A program made the position numbers and the translations under genes. The notes beneath the pieces were generated by a model that did no database searches, was not told the origin of the DNA, and worked only from the letters and a program-made list of their open reading frames with translations. Source: Bathymodiolus brooksi (Eukaryota; Mollusca; Bivalvia; Mytilida; Modiolidae). Taken from it: a DNA stretch of 64,000 nt. Positions 1-14,400 of the stretch are shown here, piece by piece. Position 1 is the stretch's first letter; every line of letters begins with the position of its first letter. The stretch lies in contig OY804590.1 of the NCBI GenBank assembly GCA_963680875.1, positions 23,064,640 through 23,128,639 on the forward strand, written 5' to 3'.

Positions 1-355
1 TGACATACCTTGTCGTGTGTTAAGGATATCATAAAATATATCACAATGCAAACAGGTGAACAGACAATCTAATTAATGATTGATTAATTGGTGATTAACA
101 CCAACTGTAGCAGTATTTCAGCTATATGGTGATACATTAACATATAACTACATCCTGTTTGGGGTCATGTCATATAACCTTTCATTCAAGGTTGACAGTC
201 CAATCATATGTTAAACAGTTAAATATATTGACCAATCGACAACACCTCTGTGGTGATTATTCGTTTTTAATACTTAAATATGAAGTTCGTTCATCATTGA
301 TTGGTTTGTTGAAAATATGAACCCTGATGGGACCCTAAGCAGGATGTTATTCAAG
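1..355. other. AT-rich sequence, no gene seen
   Basis: Weak resemblance to SINE family A around 80-160 (GGTGATTAACACCAACTGTA...TTTCAGCTATATGGTG). Nothing else. Confidence 0.5.
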
Positions 356-518
356 AAATAAATCATGGAAGCCAGATTGTGTTTTGAGTTTTAACACGGG
401 GTGGCAGATATATGATATTAGTATTTTATCCTGAGCCAGAGGAGAGGGATAAAATTTACTAATAGCCGCCAACCCATGTTAAAACTCAAAACACATTCTG
501 GCTTCCATGAATTATTTC
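356..518. mobile_element. Hairpin MITE of about 160 bp
   Basis: The arms at about 356-402 and 472-518 are inverted copies (both contain CATGGAAGCCAGA and GTGTTTTGAGTTTTAACA). The interior also folds (ATTAGTATTTTATCC against GGATAAAATTTACTAAT), leaving a loop of about 14 nt around 438-451. No coding capacity; a non-autonomous foldback DNA element is likely. Confidence 0.75.
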
Positions 519-887
519 CATTCTGATATGTCTAAGAGTACAAATACGGTAGTATACTTTGATTGGAAGACGGTTATTTATTATATTTACATTTGCGGAC
601 AATGTCGCACACAATTTATGCTGTCATATTCGAGCAGACGATAATTCATCAAAATGTTCATTTACGATGGGAAAGTCAGTCACATGCACCGCCGCATGTG
701 CTAATGAGATTATACCCAATCGATAAATCGCTCGTTTGTTTACAAAGCGAAAGAAGGACGTCATGTTAGAATAAATGTTAAGTGTATTGTCAAAGAAAAA
801 AAAAGAAAAAAAAAATATAACAAACATCTAATTAAAATACTAGGATACCTGTATATCAAAGGGGAAAATGTACATGTATGTGGTTTG
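519..887. other. No gene seen
   Basis: Short open frames on both strands at 563-827 overlap each other and resemble nothing known. Confidence 0.5.
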
Positions 888-1325
888 GGCGAGTGAGTGC
901 ACGATTGTTGTTTAATGCCAAATGAGCAATTTTTCAGCTATAACAAGTTACATTTCAATAAGATAATGATGATGCACTATGTACTAAACTATTTTCCCCT
1001 ATCTAGATTTTTCTAGACTTTTGATATGGTATTGAGAAGACATTTTGACACAAGAAAATCCACAGTTTAAGTCTTTTACAATTAGTTTGAGGTTTGGCTA
1101 TTTTTTTCCATAGATTGACTGGATGATGATGAAGTGCACTATGTACTAAACCAACACACTTAGTGGTATTTTTATGGTGTTAGCTGACTGAAACAACAAT
1201 CCATGGCTAGACATGTCACTCCATTCAGACATATTATCCTGATTCTGATCCAACCATTCTTTGTTCTTACTCTTTAATGTTGCGTACCTATTTTATACGT
1301 CTTTGGCTTGATCTGATGCAGTTGT
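888..1325 (-). mobile_element. SINE family B copy, head missing
   Basis: Shares its body with the fuller copy at 40436-40835: GAGTGAGTG, CAATTTTTCAGCTATA...AACAAGTTA, ACTAAACCAACACACTTAGT, CATTATCCTGATTC...CAACCA, CTCTTTAATG, and the start of the GTCTTTGG block. The tRNA-like head is absent. Diverged, non-functional. Confidence 0.65.
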
Positions 1326-2307
1326 ACGTGGTTTGAAAGGTCCTTTGTAAAAACATGCAATGATTAAAGGTGAATGATCTGCATGTTATTGAAATTAAGT
1401 GTGGGAAAATTCTACGCAAACATGTTTATGTTTTCAATAATTGGCTTCTGACATTTCCGTGTTTTTATTTTCCCATATCAACACTAACGTTCATTACACT
1501 TTGAAAGTTAGACTTTCTAAAATTAGGCATTTATACAATAAAACAAAAATAGGCATCTATATAAAAAAAAAAACATCTCCTAGAATAATTTCAATATGAT
1601 TCACCCTAAATTAACACACATTTAAACAAGAAATGAATTACCACTGAATTAAGAGTCGATAATACAAAAAAAATAGTGCATTCAATTTTTCCACTGATCT
1701 GCAGTAAAACTGTCAAAGTTTGAATTACTTATAATAATAACAATCTTCCAATTTGTCGGGTTTTTTTTGGTTTTTTGGATGTCAGGTAACCCCATCAACA
1801 GTATATATCAAAAACAGAAATGGTCATTATCCTAAGTATATATAATACATGGAATGAAAATTTCAGATAATTAATGTGCAGACAAACAGATATAAGCATG
1901 TCAATCATATAAACAATATAATACTATACAGAAAAACCCATCTTTGCACTTTAGGGCCTCTTGTTTGGAAGATGGATGATGACAACAACGACAGACCTGT
2001 AACATAATATAATTTAAGTCTATACTTATATTTGGTTATTCAAGTAATAGTAATTATTAGTTAGTATATGTTTTTTTGAATTTCGTACATCATAATTTTA
2101 ATCATTTATTTATGGTAATATTGTCATGTGCAGTTCTAAGGGGAGTATTCGTCACAAACTCTTTATAATTCCACATTCTGGTTCAAACAGCGGAAGATAT
2201 ACGACTGCAAATACTTTTGTAGTCGTATAAAAATGAGGTTGACCATTTTAAGATCAACATAAGGGGGAGTTTAAAGTACATGTAACCCTTTTTAACAACA
2301 AGGATAC
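1326..2307. other. Probably LSG1 intron 10; no exon found
   Basis: AT-rich with A-runs at 1560-1572. Searched by eye on minus for the LSG1 C-terminal blocks after PPVALV; none seen. Confidence 0.5.
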
Positions 2308-2451
2308 AAGAGCCACAGGAGGAAGATAATCCCTCATCTGGTCTATCGGCAGGATACCGTTGACTACCAGTTCTGCCTTGGTAGAAACAAAGGATGGAAA
2401 CACCAGACCTGGACAGTCACATAACATTAAATCTTTCTCTACATATAAAGT
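2308..2451 (-). CDS. LSG1: LSG1 exon 10 with the DCPG motif (3' border uncertain)
   Basis: After TTTTCAG it encodes [20 protein letters not shown] then [20 protein letters not shown] and [12 protein letters not shown] is G3, and [10 protein letters not shown] is an LSG1 signature. Homology ends near 2308, where a weak CTT|GTATCC donor keeps phase 0. The open frame runs on to about 2254 but no longer resembles LSG1. No later exon was found in 1-2250. Confidence 0.93.
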
Positions 2452-5400
2452 CTGAAAATAATGAAAAAAAGAAATAGTATTACAAAATCGTGTACATTGA
2501 ATGGCTAAAACCCATTTACCAATAGTACACACCGATTGATAGCCCACAAAAAATGTTGTTATCCTTTTTCAAATTCATGTAGAATGATACTCCCCTCTTT
2601 CTACGAATATTTTCTATATTTGTTTTAATGTACCTATGTGAATTACGTTTTCAACATTTGATACTGCTAACTTAGTCATTCAGTCATACAGTGACACCTG
2701 TTTAAACCGAACATTGAAAAAAATTGAATCCTAAGTAAACAAAACTTTAAATAAAGCCCCAATTTAGGAAATCAATGTTAATTAAACCTGTATAACATGA
2801 ACACCTGTCTATTCCAAACACATAAGCTTGTCCCAAGGACATTCTGTTTAGACAGGTTTCACTATATTTGTTGTTGCATGTTGCTCCTTTTCATTGATTT
2901 TAAAATAATTAAATCTAACCTTACCTGAAATTTTTTTTTTAACTAACTTAAATCTAACCTGAATTTTTTTTTTTTTAAACTGAATCTAACTTTACCTGAA
3001 TTTTTTTTTTTAACTAACTAAATCTAACCTTACCTGAATTTTTTTTTTAACTAACTTAAATCTAACCTGATTTTTTTTTTTTAACTAAATCTAACCTTAC
3101 CTGAAATTTTGTTTAACTAACTAAATCTAATCTTACCTGAATTTTTCTTTTTTTAACTAATTAAATCTAAACTTACCTGAATATTTTTTCAACTAACTAA
3201 ATCTAACCTTACCTGAATTTTTTTTTCAAAACTAATTAAATCTAACCTTACCTGAATTTTTTTTTTTAACTAACTTAAATCTAACCTGAATTTTTTTTTT
3301 TAACTAAATCTAACCTTACCTGAAATTTTGTTTAACTAACTAAATCTAACCTTACCTGAATTTTTTTTTAACTAATTAAATCTAACCTTACCTGAAAATG
3401 TTTAGTTCTGCCAGGTGTAGCAGATACAGGTACTTTTTTCATCTTTAGTATGGCATTTATTGTAGAACTTTTACCTACATTAGGATAACCAACCTTAAAT
3501 AAAAGAAAACATAACATATAGTGTAGGGGGCCTTGGTGATAGAGTGGTTGGGGTGGTTGACTTCTGACTACTAACACATGTTTGTGCTCTGATACCCCAC
3601 ACAATCTACTTAAAGATAGGGGTGTCATCAGTCAGTTTGTTATAACTGTCAAGGTTTTCCTTCTCCAATAAATGTGGTAGTCACAATATATTTGAAAATC
3701 TGATGAAAGTGTCGCCTTAACACCAATAACCCTAACCCATATACCATTAACCAACTATTATACTCAACAGAATAGTCTTCAACCAGCTGATTCCACCCTC
3801 TTCCCTATCTAGCTAGATCTGTTTATCAAAGCATTTATTGACCCTTCTTTGTACTGCCCATGCCTATATTTTGTTGTTTTGTAATTAGCGGTAGTATGTT
3901 GCTTTTTCAAGTTGAAGGAAACCTTTGAATCTTTTTTTCATTACTGTTTAACTATATTTTTTGGTCATTATAAATTTCTGAGTATTAAGATCGCAGGGTT
4001 GCAAACCTGTGTAATCAGGTTTATCCCTTCCATCATATCAAGATTTTCAAATTTAGTTTATTCATAAAGTTAAAAAAATTAATTATGCAAAATTTAATGA
4101 ACTAAACTGTTTGAATAGTATTAAATCATTAACTATTAAACTACAGTCTTGTTATTTGGTAAATTGTTTTGTAATAATGCTGTTAATTAGGTGATAATCT
4201 ATCTTTGAGTGTTTGGGAAAAATGAAACTTTGTGCTAACAAAGGAAACATCATATCAGATAAGATCAGTATAAAATATCAGAAAGTCTATAAAAGATTTG
4301 CATATTTTACATCAAAGTGAGGGGCTGTCATGGCCGTGATCGTATGGTACATTGTAGTTGGATTTACAACAACTACCCATGCAATCAGTGCCTATCACCA
4401 CTGATGTTGTGAGTTCAAATCTCGATCAGGGCGAGGTGTTTAATATTATGTGATAAAGTTGATCAGTAACTTGCGACAGGTCTGTGGTTTTCTCCGGGTC
4501 CTCCGATTTCCTCCACCAATAAAACTGACCGCCATGATATAACTGAAATATTGTTGAAAGTTGTGTTAAACTGTAAAACACCATCAAACAAACATACATC
4601 AAAGTGTACTATACAAAGCTAATTACTACTTTTCTGTAAGAACTTGTTCCCACAGCTCAAACCCACAGAGCTGCTAAGCATGTCCCTGGGTGGCAGATAT
4701 GGGGAGTAAAACTCTCCATACATGTTCTGTGGCAGTCAAATGTAGTTCACCCAGTTAAACCATCCCTTCTCTCATTTTTATATAATTATATATATATATA
4801 TATATATTATTGAACTTGCACTCGTCCTGAATATAGCTGACATACTGATGATCGCTAGAAGTTAAGCAATAATCACTCCATAAATCTATAAGAAATCATA
4901 AAGTTAACAGTACCATTAAAATGTTGTGCATTATACACCAATGCACACTATACACATTTAATTACTGTACAACTCGACATTAAATTTTTGTAAAGCATAT
5001 TACCATTCCAATAGTAGTTTGTCCCTCGTGTGCTTTAGGGCCACTGTGTAAATTTCTAAATAATTTTAGAAGCTCCTCTCCACTTAAAAGTTCAGGTGTG
5101 TTTCTATGACAACAGCCATCTGCTACAACATTACCAGTATGGTCCATTTCAGATGTCTCATCACAATTTTCAGTGTTCGATAATTTGTCTCCTATATCGC
5201 ATGGTGTTTCTGAACCTGCTAATTCACTGGTGTTTTTGTTTGTGCTTTCTCCGTCTGATGATGTTTGTTGTCTATCTTTTACACTAGCACTTTGCAAACG
5301 TTCCTCAATTTCATCTGATACATTTTGTAAATCTTTGTCTTCAACATCTACTTCATCTATTTCTTCTTCACTTTCGTCATCATCATCATCATCATCCTCA

Positions 5401-8400
5401 TTCATATTCTCATCTGATGAATCTTCTTGTTCATTTAGTTTCTACAGAATTACAAAAAATGAGACATATGTATCAAGGAATATGATATAAAGCACAGGAC
5501 ATGTACAGTTTACAAAATGCAGACAGAATACTAACAATGATTTATTTAGAAATTCTTACAAAAAAACCCACATATATCTTTCGTCCATAAATAATAACAC
5601 TTCAAATACTACAATATAGATTTGTTGTCAGGAGAAAATAACATTATGACAATAGATCGGTTAATTCTTTCAATAACAGTCACCTAAAATAAATGGTTAC
5701 CTTTCTTACCTGGCTAATTTCAGATCCTCCCCCCTCCCCGCCTCCAATGATTTTCATATGCAAATTTATCTGAAATAAGAGGTGACCTCAAAAAAATAGC
5801 CAGTGGTCAGCATTTTTCTTCAGAAAACAGCCATGTTCCTTAATGAAGTGACTGACCAGCCAAATTGCAGTCTGGTATGAAAAGAGGGCTTTCTCTGATA
5901 TTGAGGATTTCAGAAGAGCTACAAACAATCCAGTATAATAATGAGATCCCTATTTAAAACCAATACTTCAGGTGAACATTTTTCGTCTGGATTTTTATTT
6001 CGTAGATTGTTGATAGTCACACGATTGTAGGCTTGAACATGTAATAAAGGCAATAAAAACAACTTTAAGTTTATCTTTGCATAAATTAATATCATTTAGA
6101 AGATTTTATAAGTTTAGGATTAGGATTATGGTGTTTAACGCCACTTTCAACAATATTTCAGCTATATCATGGCGGTCAGTTTTATTGGTAGTGGAAACTG
6201 GAGTACCCAAAGAAAACCATTGACCTGCTGCAAGTCACTGATTGCATAGGTAGTTAAAATCTAACTACCATACAAGCACGATCACGATGGCCCCTTTTAT
6301 AATCTTAAAATTGTAAATTATAATCAAATACTAACAGACTGAAAACTGTGATACACAGGTTTCAAGATTGGATTAATAACAAAAAGAATTCTTTAAATTA
6401 ATTAAAAACAACATGATTATTGAATTATGGTGTGAAAACAAAATTAACACCCTTCTGTCAATCTGTCCAAGAAATATTATCAAAATTTCTCCCTGCAATT
6501 TTGTTTTCCAATATCTCCTTAGACAACACAAAACAATAACAAAATCTGTACAGGAAAACAAATTAATATGAAAGGTGATTTTCCTTCAATTTCATTGGCT
6601 AAGGCAGTAACAAACGCTAACAATATAGTAACAGCTTTTGATAAAGTTTTATAATTGCTAATTCCCATATCTGGCAAGGAGCCAAAATCAATGCTGGTCA
6701 GGGTTAAAGGTTAAAGATTCCAACACCTGGCACAGCGCCAATAGTAATTTTGGTCCACGAGTTCAAAATTTTGTGGTTTCTGCAGATATCTACAATTATA
6801 TTTTTTTAATTACATAATTGAATTTTGAAATATGTAATTCATTTAAATCATATACTACTAAAATGACAATGCTTGCTATTTTAATTAAAGTTAGCAAAGA
6901 TCAAAGGAGCAAAACCGCATACCAATTTTATAGTCTTTGGTATGACCCGACCGGGACCCAAATCCACGATCTACCGCACTCGAGGCAAGCACGATAACCA
7001 TTATGCCACCGATGTGGTTAAATTTCAAAAGGATCGGTCAACAAAAATTTAAGTTATCACATGGAAAGCATTCTGTCTAAACGGACGATGACAGTGAAGT
7101 ATTTAATATAAAATCAAATTAGTTTTCACACTATCTTAATTGAGTTTTGAAGTGTTAACATTACCATATTACCACTTGGCTTATATTTCTTAATTATCAG
7201 GAGAAAAAAATTGTTATATTTGAGGTTTGACGTGCTTCCATTACCATACGGAACTTACATTTCTTAATTATCAGGACAAAAAAATATGTTATGTTAGGCA
7301 GCAGTAAACAATTAGTCTTACTTATGATTGTGAAAACTGTAAATTGATTAATATCAAAATTACCAACTGTCATCATGACTAAAACATAGTTTAAAATTAA
7401 CACATTTACTATTGTTCACACAAGTAATTATTTTTTAAGAATCTACAGTATGGTTTATTCTTTTGTTCTTGCATATATGAACTTTAACTTTTTTTAAAAC
7501 AATTTAGCCTTAAAAACGTGCTTTAAATATTTTGGGACTTACAAGTATTGAACCCCTGCTTGACTTATCAAGGTTTGTTTTAGGTTTGAAAAATTCAGTC
7601 TAACCACCAGCACCCGGCTAAGGTGATCACACTACTATACAATATAATTAATGTATATGACTCTTAATAGTAAATTTTATTTTTTTCAAATATTGATAAC
7701 TTTCTTAATTGAATAATTGATCAATATATACGAGGCACGATACAAATATTTCAAATCTGGCATAATTTATGTTCAGAACTGACGAGTACGTGAAATTTTA
7801 AAATAGATTCTCTCAATACATAAAACAACTAACGAATCGACCGTAAGTAATCACAAATCAGACAGACCATATGTGAACATTTGGGACACTTGAAAGACCT
7901 TGAAATTTCTAAATATAAATGAGAATCGAAAGTATGTATGCCAATAAAAATGTATTGTTTTATTTTTGTTAATTGTAATATAATTTGGCTTTCTAAATAT
8001 TAAATAAGTAAAAATATCCAGCAAAAACATTTTTTCAGATGGAAATGTATTAAGTCAGAAAATACAATCCAACTTGTAGATTCTTAAAAATAATCAACTC
8101 AACCTTGTGGGTCTCGCTGATTATTTTTTTAAGAATCTACATTTGGAATACATTCTCCATTACATAACAATATTATATTATTATAAACTGGACGAGTATT
8201 AGAAAAACACCATTCATCAGAAAAATCTATACATATAAAAAAAAAAAAAAGTATTGAACCAATCATGACTTCTGGAAAATTACGGGTACTCATTTGTATG
8301 TACAATTGAACATCATTAACTTGCATTCAGATATATCATTTCTTGAGTGAATACTGTATTTGTACTTTTTATCATGACAAGTGTGATTTGTGAAAATAAG

Positions 8401-11400
8401 TACAAATACATTAAAGTAGAATATTAATAGGGGACCAGAGACCCTTGTAACTCCCCTAGATGATTCCTCGACTCGCCCTTATCAGTTGGGACTCGCCGAA
8501 GTTTTTAAATATTTGAGTTTTACAATGGTGGGACTCAACAAAATTTTCAGAAATGTCTTCTGGACTCAACAAAATAAATGGCTACAAGTATCACTGAGCG
8601 ATTTGATCAATACTTGTATGATTCAAAGTTAAATCACCATTATGGAATGTCTGTGTCATAGATGACCACAGATATGTTCCATTTTATCATTACCATACCT
8701 CTTTCTGTCTTTCTGTTTCTGCCAGTGCTGACCAAAATGCCACCATTATATTATTGTCTGTAAAATAATCACACCACATCTTCCTGAAAACATTAATATA
8801 TATATATATAAATATATATATTACATTTGTACCTCGTTGTGTCATGGATAGCTAGATATTAAAGTTATCTCCCAGGATAAAATAAGCTAAATGCTACTAT
8901 GTATGTAGTGACCATATATTTATTTGAGGTATACAAGAATATGACTTATTTGCATGTATATAAGTAAAATATATATAGAATAAAGGGAATTTTGTTTTCG
9001 ATACTGTCTTTATCAGGACCATTATCTGGCAAACCCAATAGGATGAGCCAGATGATGGTCCTGGTAAAGACAGTATCGAAAACAAATAGCCCTTTATTTT
9101 GTTTATCAGTAATTTACATACAAAAATCATTAAAACGTTGGAAAAAAGATTTCTTTGCAGTTACAGAAAAGATTTCAGGTCTAAACTCTATTTATTTCCA
9201 TGCAAAAACTATTGTTTTTTTGGGACTACTTTTTTAGCATATTTTGGTTTGTGAAACGTCATTCATTCAAACCGTGCACTTCATTTTCAGTTGAACTATG
9301 AATGTAACAGGGCGTAATTTTCACCGTTCCTCAAATTTGTGCATATTTTGTGCATAATTTGGAAATTGATTCATTTTAAAATTGCAGTAAGTGAAATTAT
9401 ATTATTATATTTTAAGAATTCAAACAGTTTTTTTTCTGTGTACACATGATAATGTGTGGCACACGTTGTGTGTCATGACTCATGGTGTACTTTCGTTTTC
9501 GACAGGTATTAAAACATTCCACATACTTCCACCGGATATGTGTATTCATTCACATTTTATCATCATCACATGCCGTGAGAAACATAATACCATCAAATAA
9601 TGGTCTACATGTAGAAAAGATTGTCATTTTCCTGGTTACTGGATAGTACTTTGTTTATGTTGAATCTTAGTACTTTTTAGTAGCTGGTGTATATGGCAAA
9701 TAGAACATCAAGACGTCTAGATTCATGTTGTATGTATTTTTGTAGATTTTGGCTACTGTATGGATCCATTGTTAATTATGTATAGCAGACGATTTCCTAA
9801 TGGAAATCTTGCCAAAGATGTAGTGTAATTATTAGGGATTTACTGTGGAAACAAAGTGAATTATATTAATTTATTTTTTCTTCAAATTCAATTGAATATT
9901 TCATTGCAAACAACCGCATTTTACAATTTACTTCCCGAAACAGAGTGACATCATTGTTTTCATTAATGAAGACCGACATTACAGTACATATCCTTTCGCG
10001 TTGGTCAGCGCATGTCAAATGATGAACTGACCCAATAAATGTCTGATATGGTCTAGTAAGTCGACCCTAGCTTTATCTATCGGCACACTTCAAAGGAATG
10101 TGGCACAAAATAGCGATAAATATACTATATATGTATATTGTCAGAAAATACTTATAAGTATATTGTCAGAAAATACTGTTTCAGAAAAGATAAAATTTAT
10201 GATCTTTAGAAACAGGGAGAAAAGCAACCCATTGAGGAGCTTTTCTGTCCTGTATCACAGCGAGTTACAATAAATTTAACTTTTACTGACAATGTACATA
10301 TATTGTGTTTATCCTGCAATGTCAAAAAGTTCAAACAACTGCCAAAATTTTATTGAAAAGCAGACTTGTTCTATTCGTTTTAAACAGTGTTCTCTATCAA
10401 GTCTGTGTTTATTCTATTACTGTTTCATACTATTAGCTCTACATGTATCAGGAACCAGAACAACTTTATTAGGTTCATGACTGAATAACAATCAAGTTTA
10501 TTTGACCCCTTAAATAGTATTCAAAATTACACAATTGCAGGATAAATGGCTGAACAATTTAATTGTGGTATCATAAGTTTCTTGGTATTTAAATATCTAC
10601 AATAATTACATGTAGTAGTAAATTCACCTTGTCACGATTCACCTCCTTTATTTAATGTAATAGTTTGACTGTTAGCCTTACCTCTGTTCTTGTGTTAGTA
10701 GATCTGCTTTATTTACTAGTAGTAAATTGACCTTGTCACGATTCACCTCCTTTATTTAATGTAATAGTTTGACTGTTAGCCTTACCTCTGTTCTTGTGTA
10801 AGTAGATCTGCTTTATTTACTAGTAGTAAATTCACCTTGTCATGATTCACCTCCTTTATTTAATGTAATAGTTTGACTGTTAGCCTTACCTCTGTTCTTG
10901 TGTAAGTAGATCTGCTTTATTTACTAGTAGTAAATTCACCTTGTCACGATTCACATCCTTTATTTAATGTAATAGTTTGACTGTTAGCCTTACCTCTGTT
11001 CTTGTGTAAGTAGATCTGCTTTATTTACTAGTAGTAAATTCACCTTGTCATGATTCACCTCCTTCATTTAATGTAATAGTTTGTCTGTTAGCCTTACCTC
11101 TGTTCTTGTGTTAGTAGATCTGCTTTATTTACTAGTAGTAAATTGACCTTGTCACGATTCACCTCCTTTATTTAATGTAATAGTTTGACTGTTAGCCTTA
11201 CCTCTGTTCTTGTGTAAGTAGATCTGCTTTATTTACTAGTAGTAAATTCACCTTGTCATGATTCACCTCCTTTATTTAATGTAATAGTTTGACTGTTAGC
11301 CTTACCTCTGTTCTTTTGTAAGTAGATCTGCTTTATTTACTAGTAGTAAATTCACCTTGTCACGATTCACATCCTTTATTTAATGTAATAGTTTGACTGT

Positions 11401-14400
11401 TAGCCTTACCTCTGTTCTTGTGTAAGTAGATCTGCTTTATTTACTAGTAGTAAATTCACCTTGTCACGATTCACCTCCTTTATTTAATGTAATAGTTTGA
11501 CTGTTAGCCTTACCTCTGTTCTTGTGTAAGTAGATCTGCTTTATTTACTAGTAGTAAATTCACCTTGTCATGATTCACCTCCTTTATTTAATGTAATAGT
11601 TTGACTGTTAACCTTACCTCTGTTCTTGTGTAAGTAGATCTGCTTTATTTACTAGTAGTAAATTCACCTTGTCACAATTCACCTCCTTCACATAATCATA
11701 AACATCTTCACATCGAAACAATAATGGATTCCTGGCATCAACGATCTGTACAATAACGTCACTGTAAATAAAGATGGCATCATTTAATGTCTACACAGAT
11801 CAGTCTTTCCGTCTTTACCTATTAATGTCCGATACAAGTTATCTCCCCTTTGGGTAGGTAGTTCTGTATACAGGTAGTTAGTATAGAAATTTATGTCAAT
11901 TTCATGTCTTTAATTATTTCAACTCCTAATTTTATGATACTTAGAATTTTTATTTATTATCTAGATAGCTTAAGTAAAGTTTTTCTTCCTTTGCACAAAA
12001 CTTCCATAACTCTATATAAAATGCATAATTACATAACTTCCACCCACTGAAATAATACCAAATTAAAGGCTCTTATAAAATTAGAAAAGTGTTCAGTGTT
12101 CATAAAGTGTTGTGATAGCTGTCATTTATCGACACCACTTGCTACTAGTATTTTGCTTGGTACCATTATTGTAGAGTAACACGACAGGTGCCACTAGTGG
12201 AGCAGGAATTGCTTACCATTTCGGAGCACCTGATTTCACCCCCAGTTTTTAATGGGGTTCGTGTTGCTCAATCTTTTAATTTCTGTGTATTGGTTTGTAG
12301 ATTGTTGTTTGTCTTTTTGTCATTTTTTTTTTGGCCAATGTGTTGTCTGTCTTTTTTCGATTTACAGATTCTGATTACCCTTTTTGATATCTTCAAACTC
12401 GTCTTGTACACAACTCTGTTAAATAAGACTTCACAATAGAGATCTATAGCATACCTTCTTTCTATGACTCGCCAAAGCTGCCTCCAAAAGTCCAAATTTT
12501 TCTCATAGGGTGTCAGAACAATACCTTCTACTTCTGACAATCTACAACACAATATCATCAAATTGATAAATACTAATATATATGGTTCAACCTGGTTTTC
12601 TATGTCAGTGACTTGCGACAGGTTGGTGGTTTTCTCCACCAATAAAACTAACTGACACGATATAACTGAAATATTGTTGAAAATGGCATTAAACACCATA
12701 AACTAAACCACAAACCATCAACCTGTTTTTATCCTGCAATTGTGTGATTTTGAGTACTAATAAGTGGGTCAAAAAAACTTCAGTGTTATTTAGTCATGGA
12801 CCTAATAAAGTACATGTATCTCCGGTATCTGATTCATGTAGAGCGACAGAAAGCAACGGTAACAGATGGCACCATTGAAAACAATTAGCACACCGCTAGT
12901 TTCAGCTATTTTCAGACAAATTAGCAGGTGTTTTTTGATATTGCACGATAAACACAATATACGTACATTGTCATTAAATATACAAAATTGCACTCACTGT
13001 AAATCAGGTTAGAAAAGCTCGCCACAGCCTCGTTTTCCTACCTGTTTCTAAAGCTCGTTCAAATAAATTATATATTTTCCGACAATGTACGTATATTGTA
13101 TATATCTTGAACTCTTAAAAATATTATTCCTCTTGTTAATCTGACTGAATTCAAACTAAAACAAACCATTGAAGCCATATTCGCTAGCGAAGAGTTATAA
13201 CCCACCTCCACTCCTCTTCACTCTTGGCAGCATTAGCCAGATTTCTTTTAGGTCATACGGTGACAGCTTTTAATTAGATACCACCAGCGATAGCTTCAAC
13301 CAATCAGGGTTAGGGTTAGGGTTTTTAAATCCACTTTCAACAATATTTCAATTACATCCTGGTGGTCAGTTTTATTGTCGGAGGAAACTGGAGTACCCAG
13401 AGAAAACCACCAACCTGTCGCAAGTGACAAGTCACTGTCAAACTTTATCACATAATTTTGTATTGAGTACACCTCACCTGAGTGGGATTCGAACTCACAA
13501 TGTTAGTGATGATAAGCACTGATTGTATATATATAGGTAGCTAAAAATCCAACTACCATATGATCACGATGGCCCCTATACAACCAATCAGAATACACAC
13601 TATAAAAAGATGCGCTTTGTACAAAAATGTAAATCAAAAATGGATAATTGTATACTTTGCTACGAGGAACTGCCAAAAAATAACAAAATCATTTTTGGGG
13701 AAACATTTTTTGTGTTTTCAGTCAACTGTGTACATATTTTGACATGAGCTGAAATGAAGGCATTCTATTGACTGGTTACAAAATAATATCATTATCAGGA
13801 ACGTGCCTGATAATATTCAGCAGTTGGCAATGAACCGGAATTAAGAAATTACAGCTAACAGTGCTGCTAAAGGTGAAGAAGAGTGAAGGAGGATCATTAC
13901 CCTCACCGACTTTACTTGCAAAGAGGTAATGAAGTGCTTCCAAACATTTAAAAGCTTAAGATTATTGGTGTTTCAACACTATTTTTTTTGTGGTTGGTTT
14001 TCTTAATTTGTAAATGGAAACTATGTAAAATACCTGGAGAAAGACACAGTTTTAACTGACCAACTTTATTATCTAAAACTGCATAGAGACAAGAAACAAC
14101 CTCATAAACCGTTTTATAGCTACAGTATAGATAGAGACGTAGCATGATAAATCACTGTGATAGACATAACACTCATCTTGGTGATTTGGATATATCTTTT
14201 GTTCTGCTTAATATATCTTCAAAATTTCTTTTACATTTAGAGTGTTACTTACTGTCACCCTAAAGGCATATCAAACTAGAGGCTCAGTGGGCTGAGCCTG
14301 TGTCGCTCACCTTTCATTCTGCTTTGAGGAAACTTAACACAGAACCTTCCATAAGTGCTTCCCACCAAATTTCGGTTCATTTGGCTAAGCAGTTTCAGAG

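Noticed and set aside
10611..11617. Extra LSG1 exons in the 104-bp array
   Set aside because: Each unit has the exon end and donor but an in-frame TAA at the unit border and no good acceptor, so the copies cannot be inserted as coding exons in phase.
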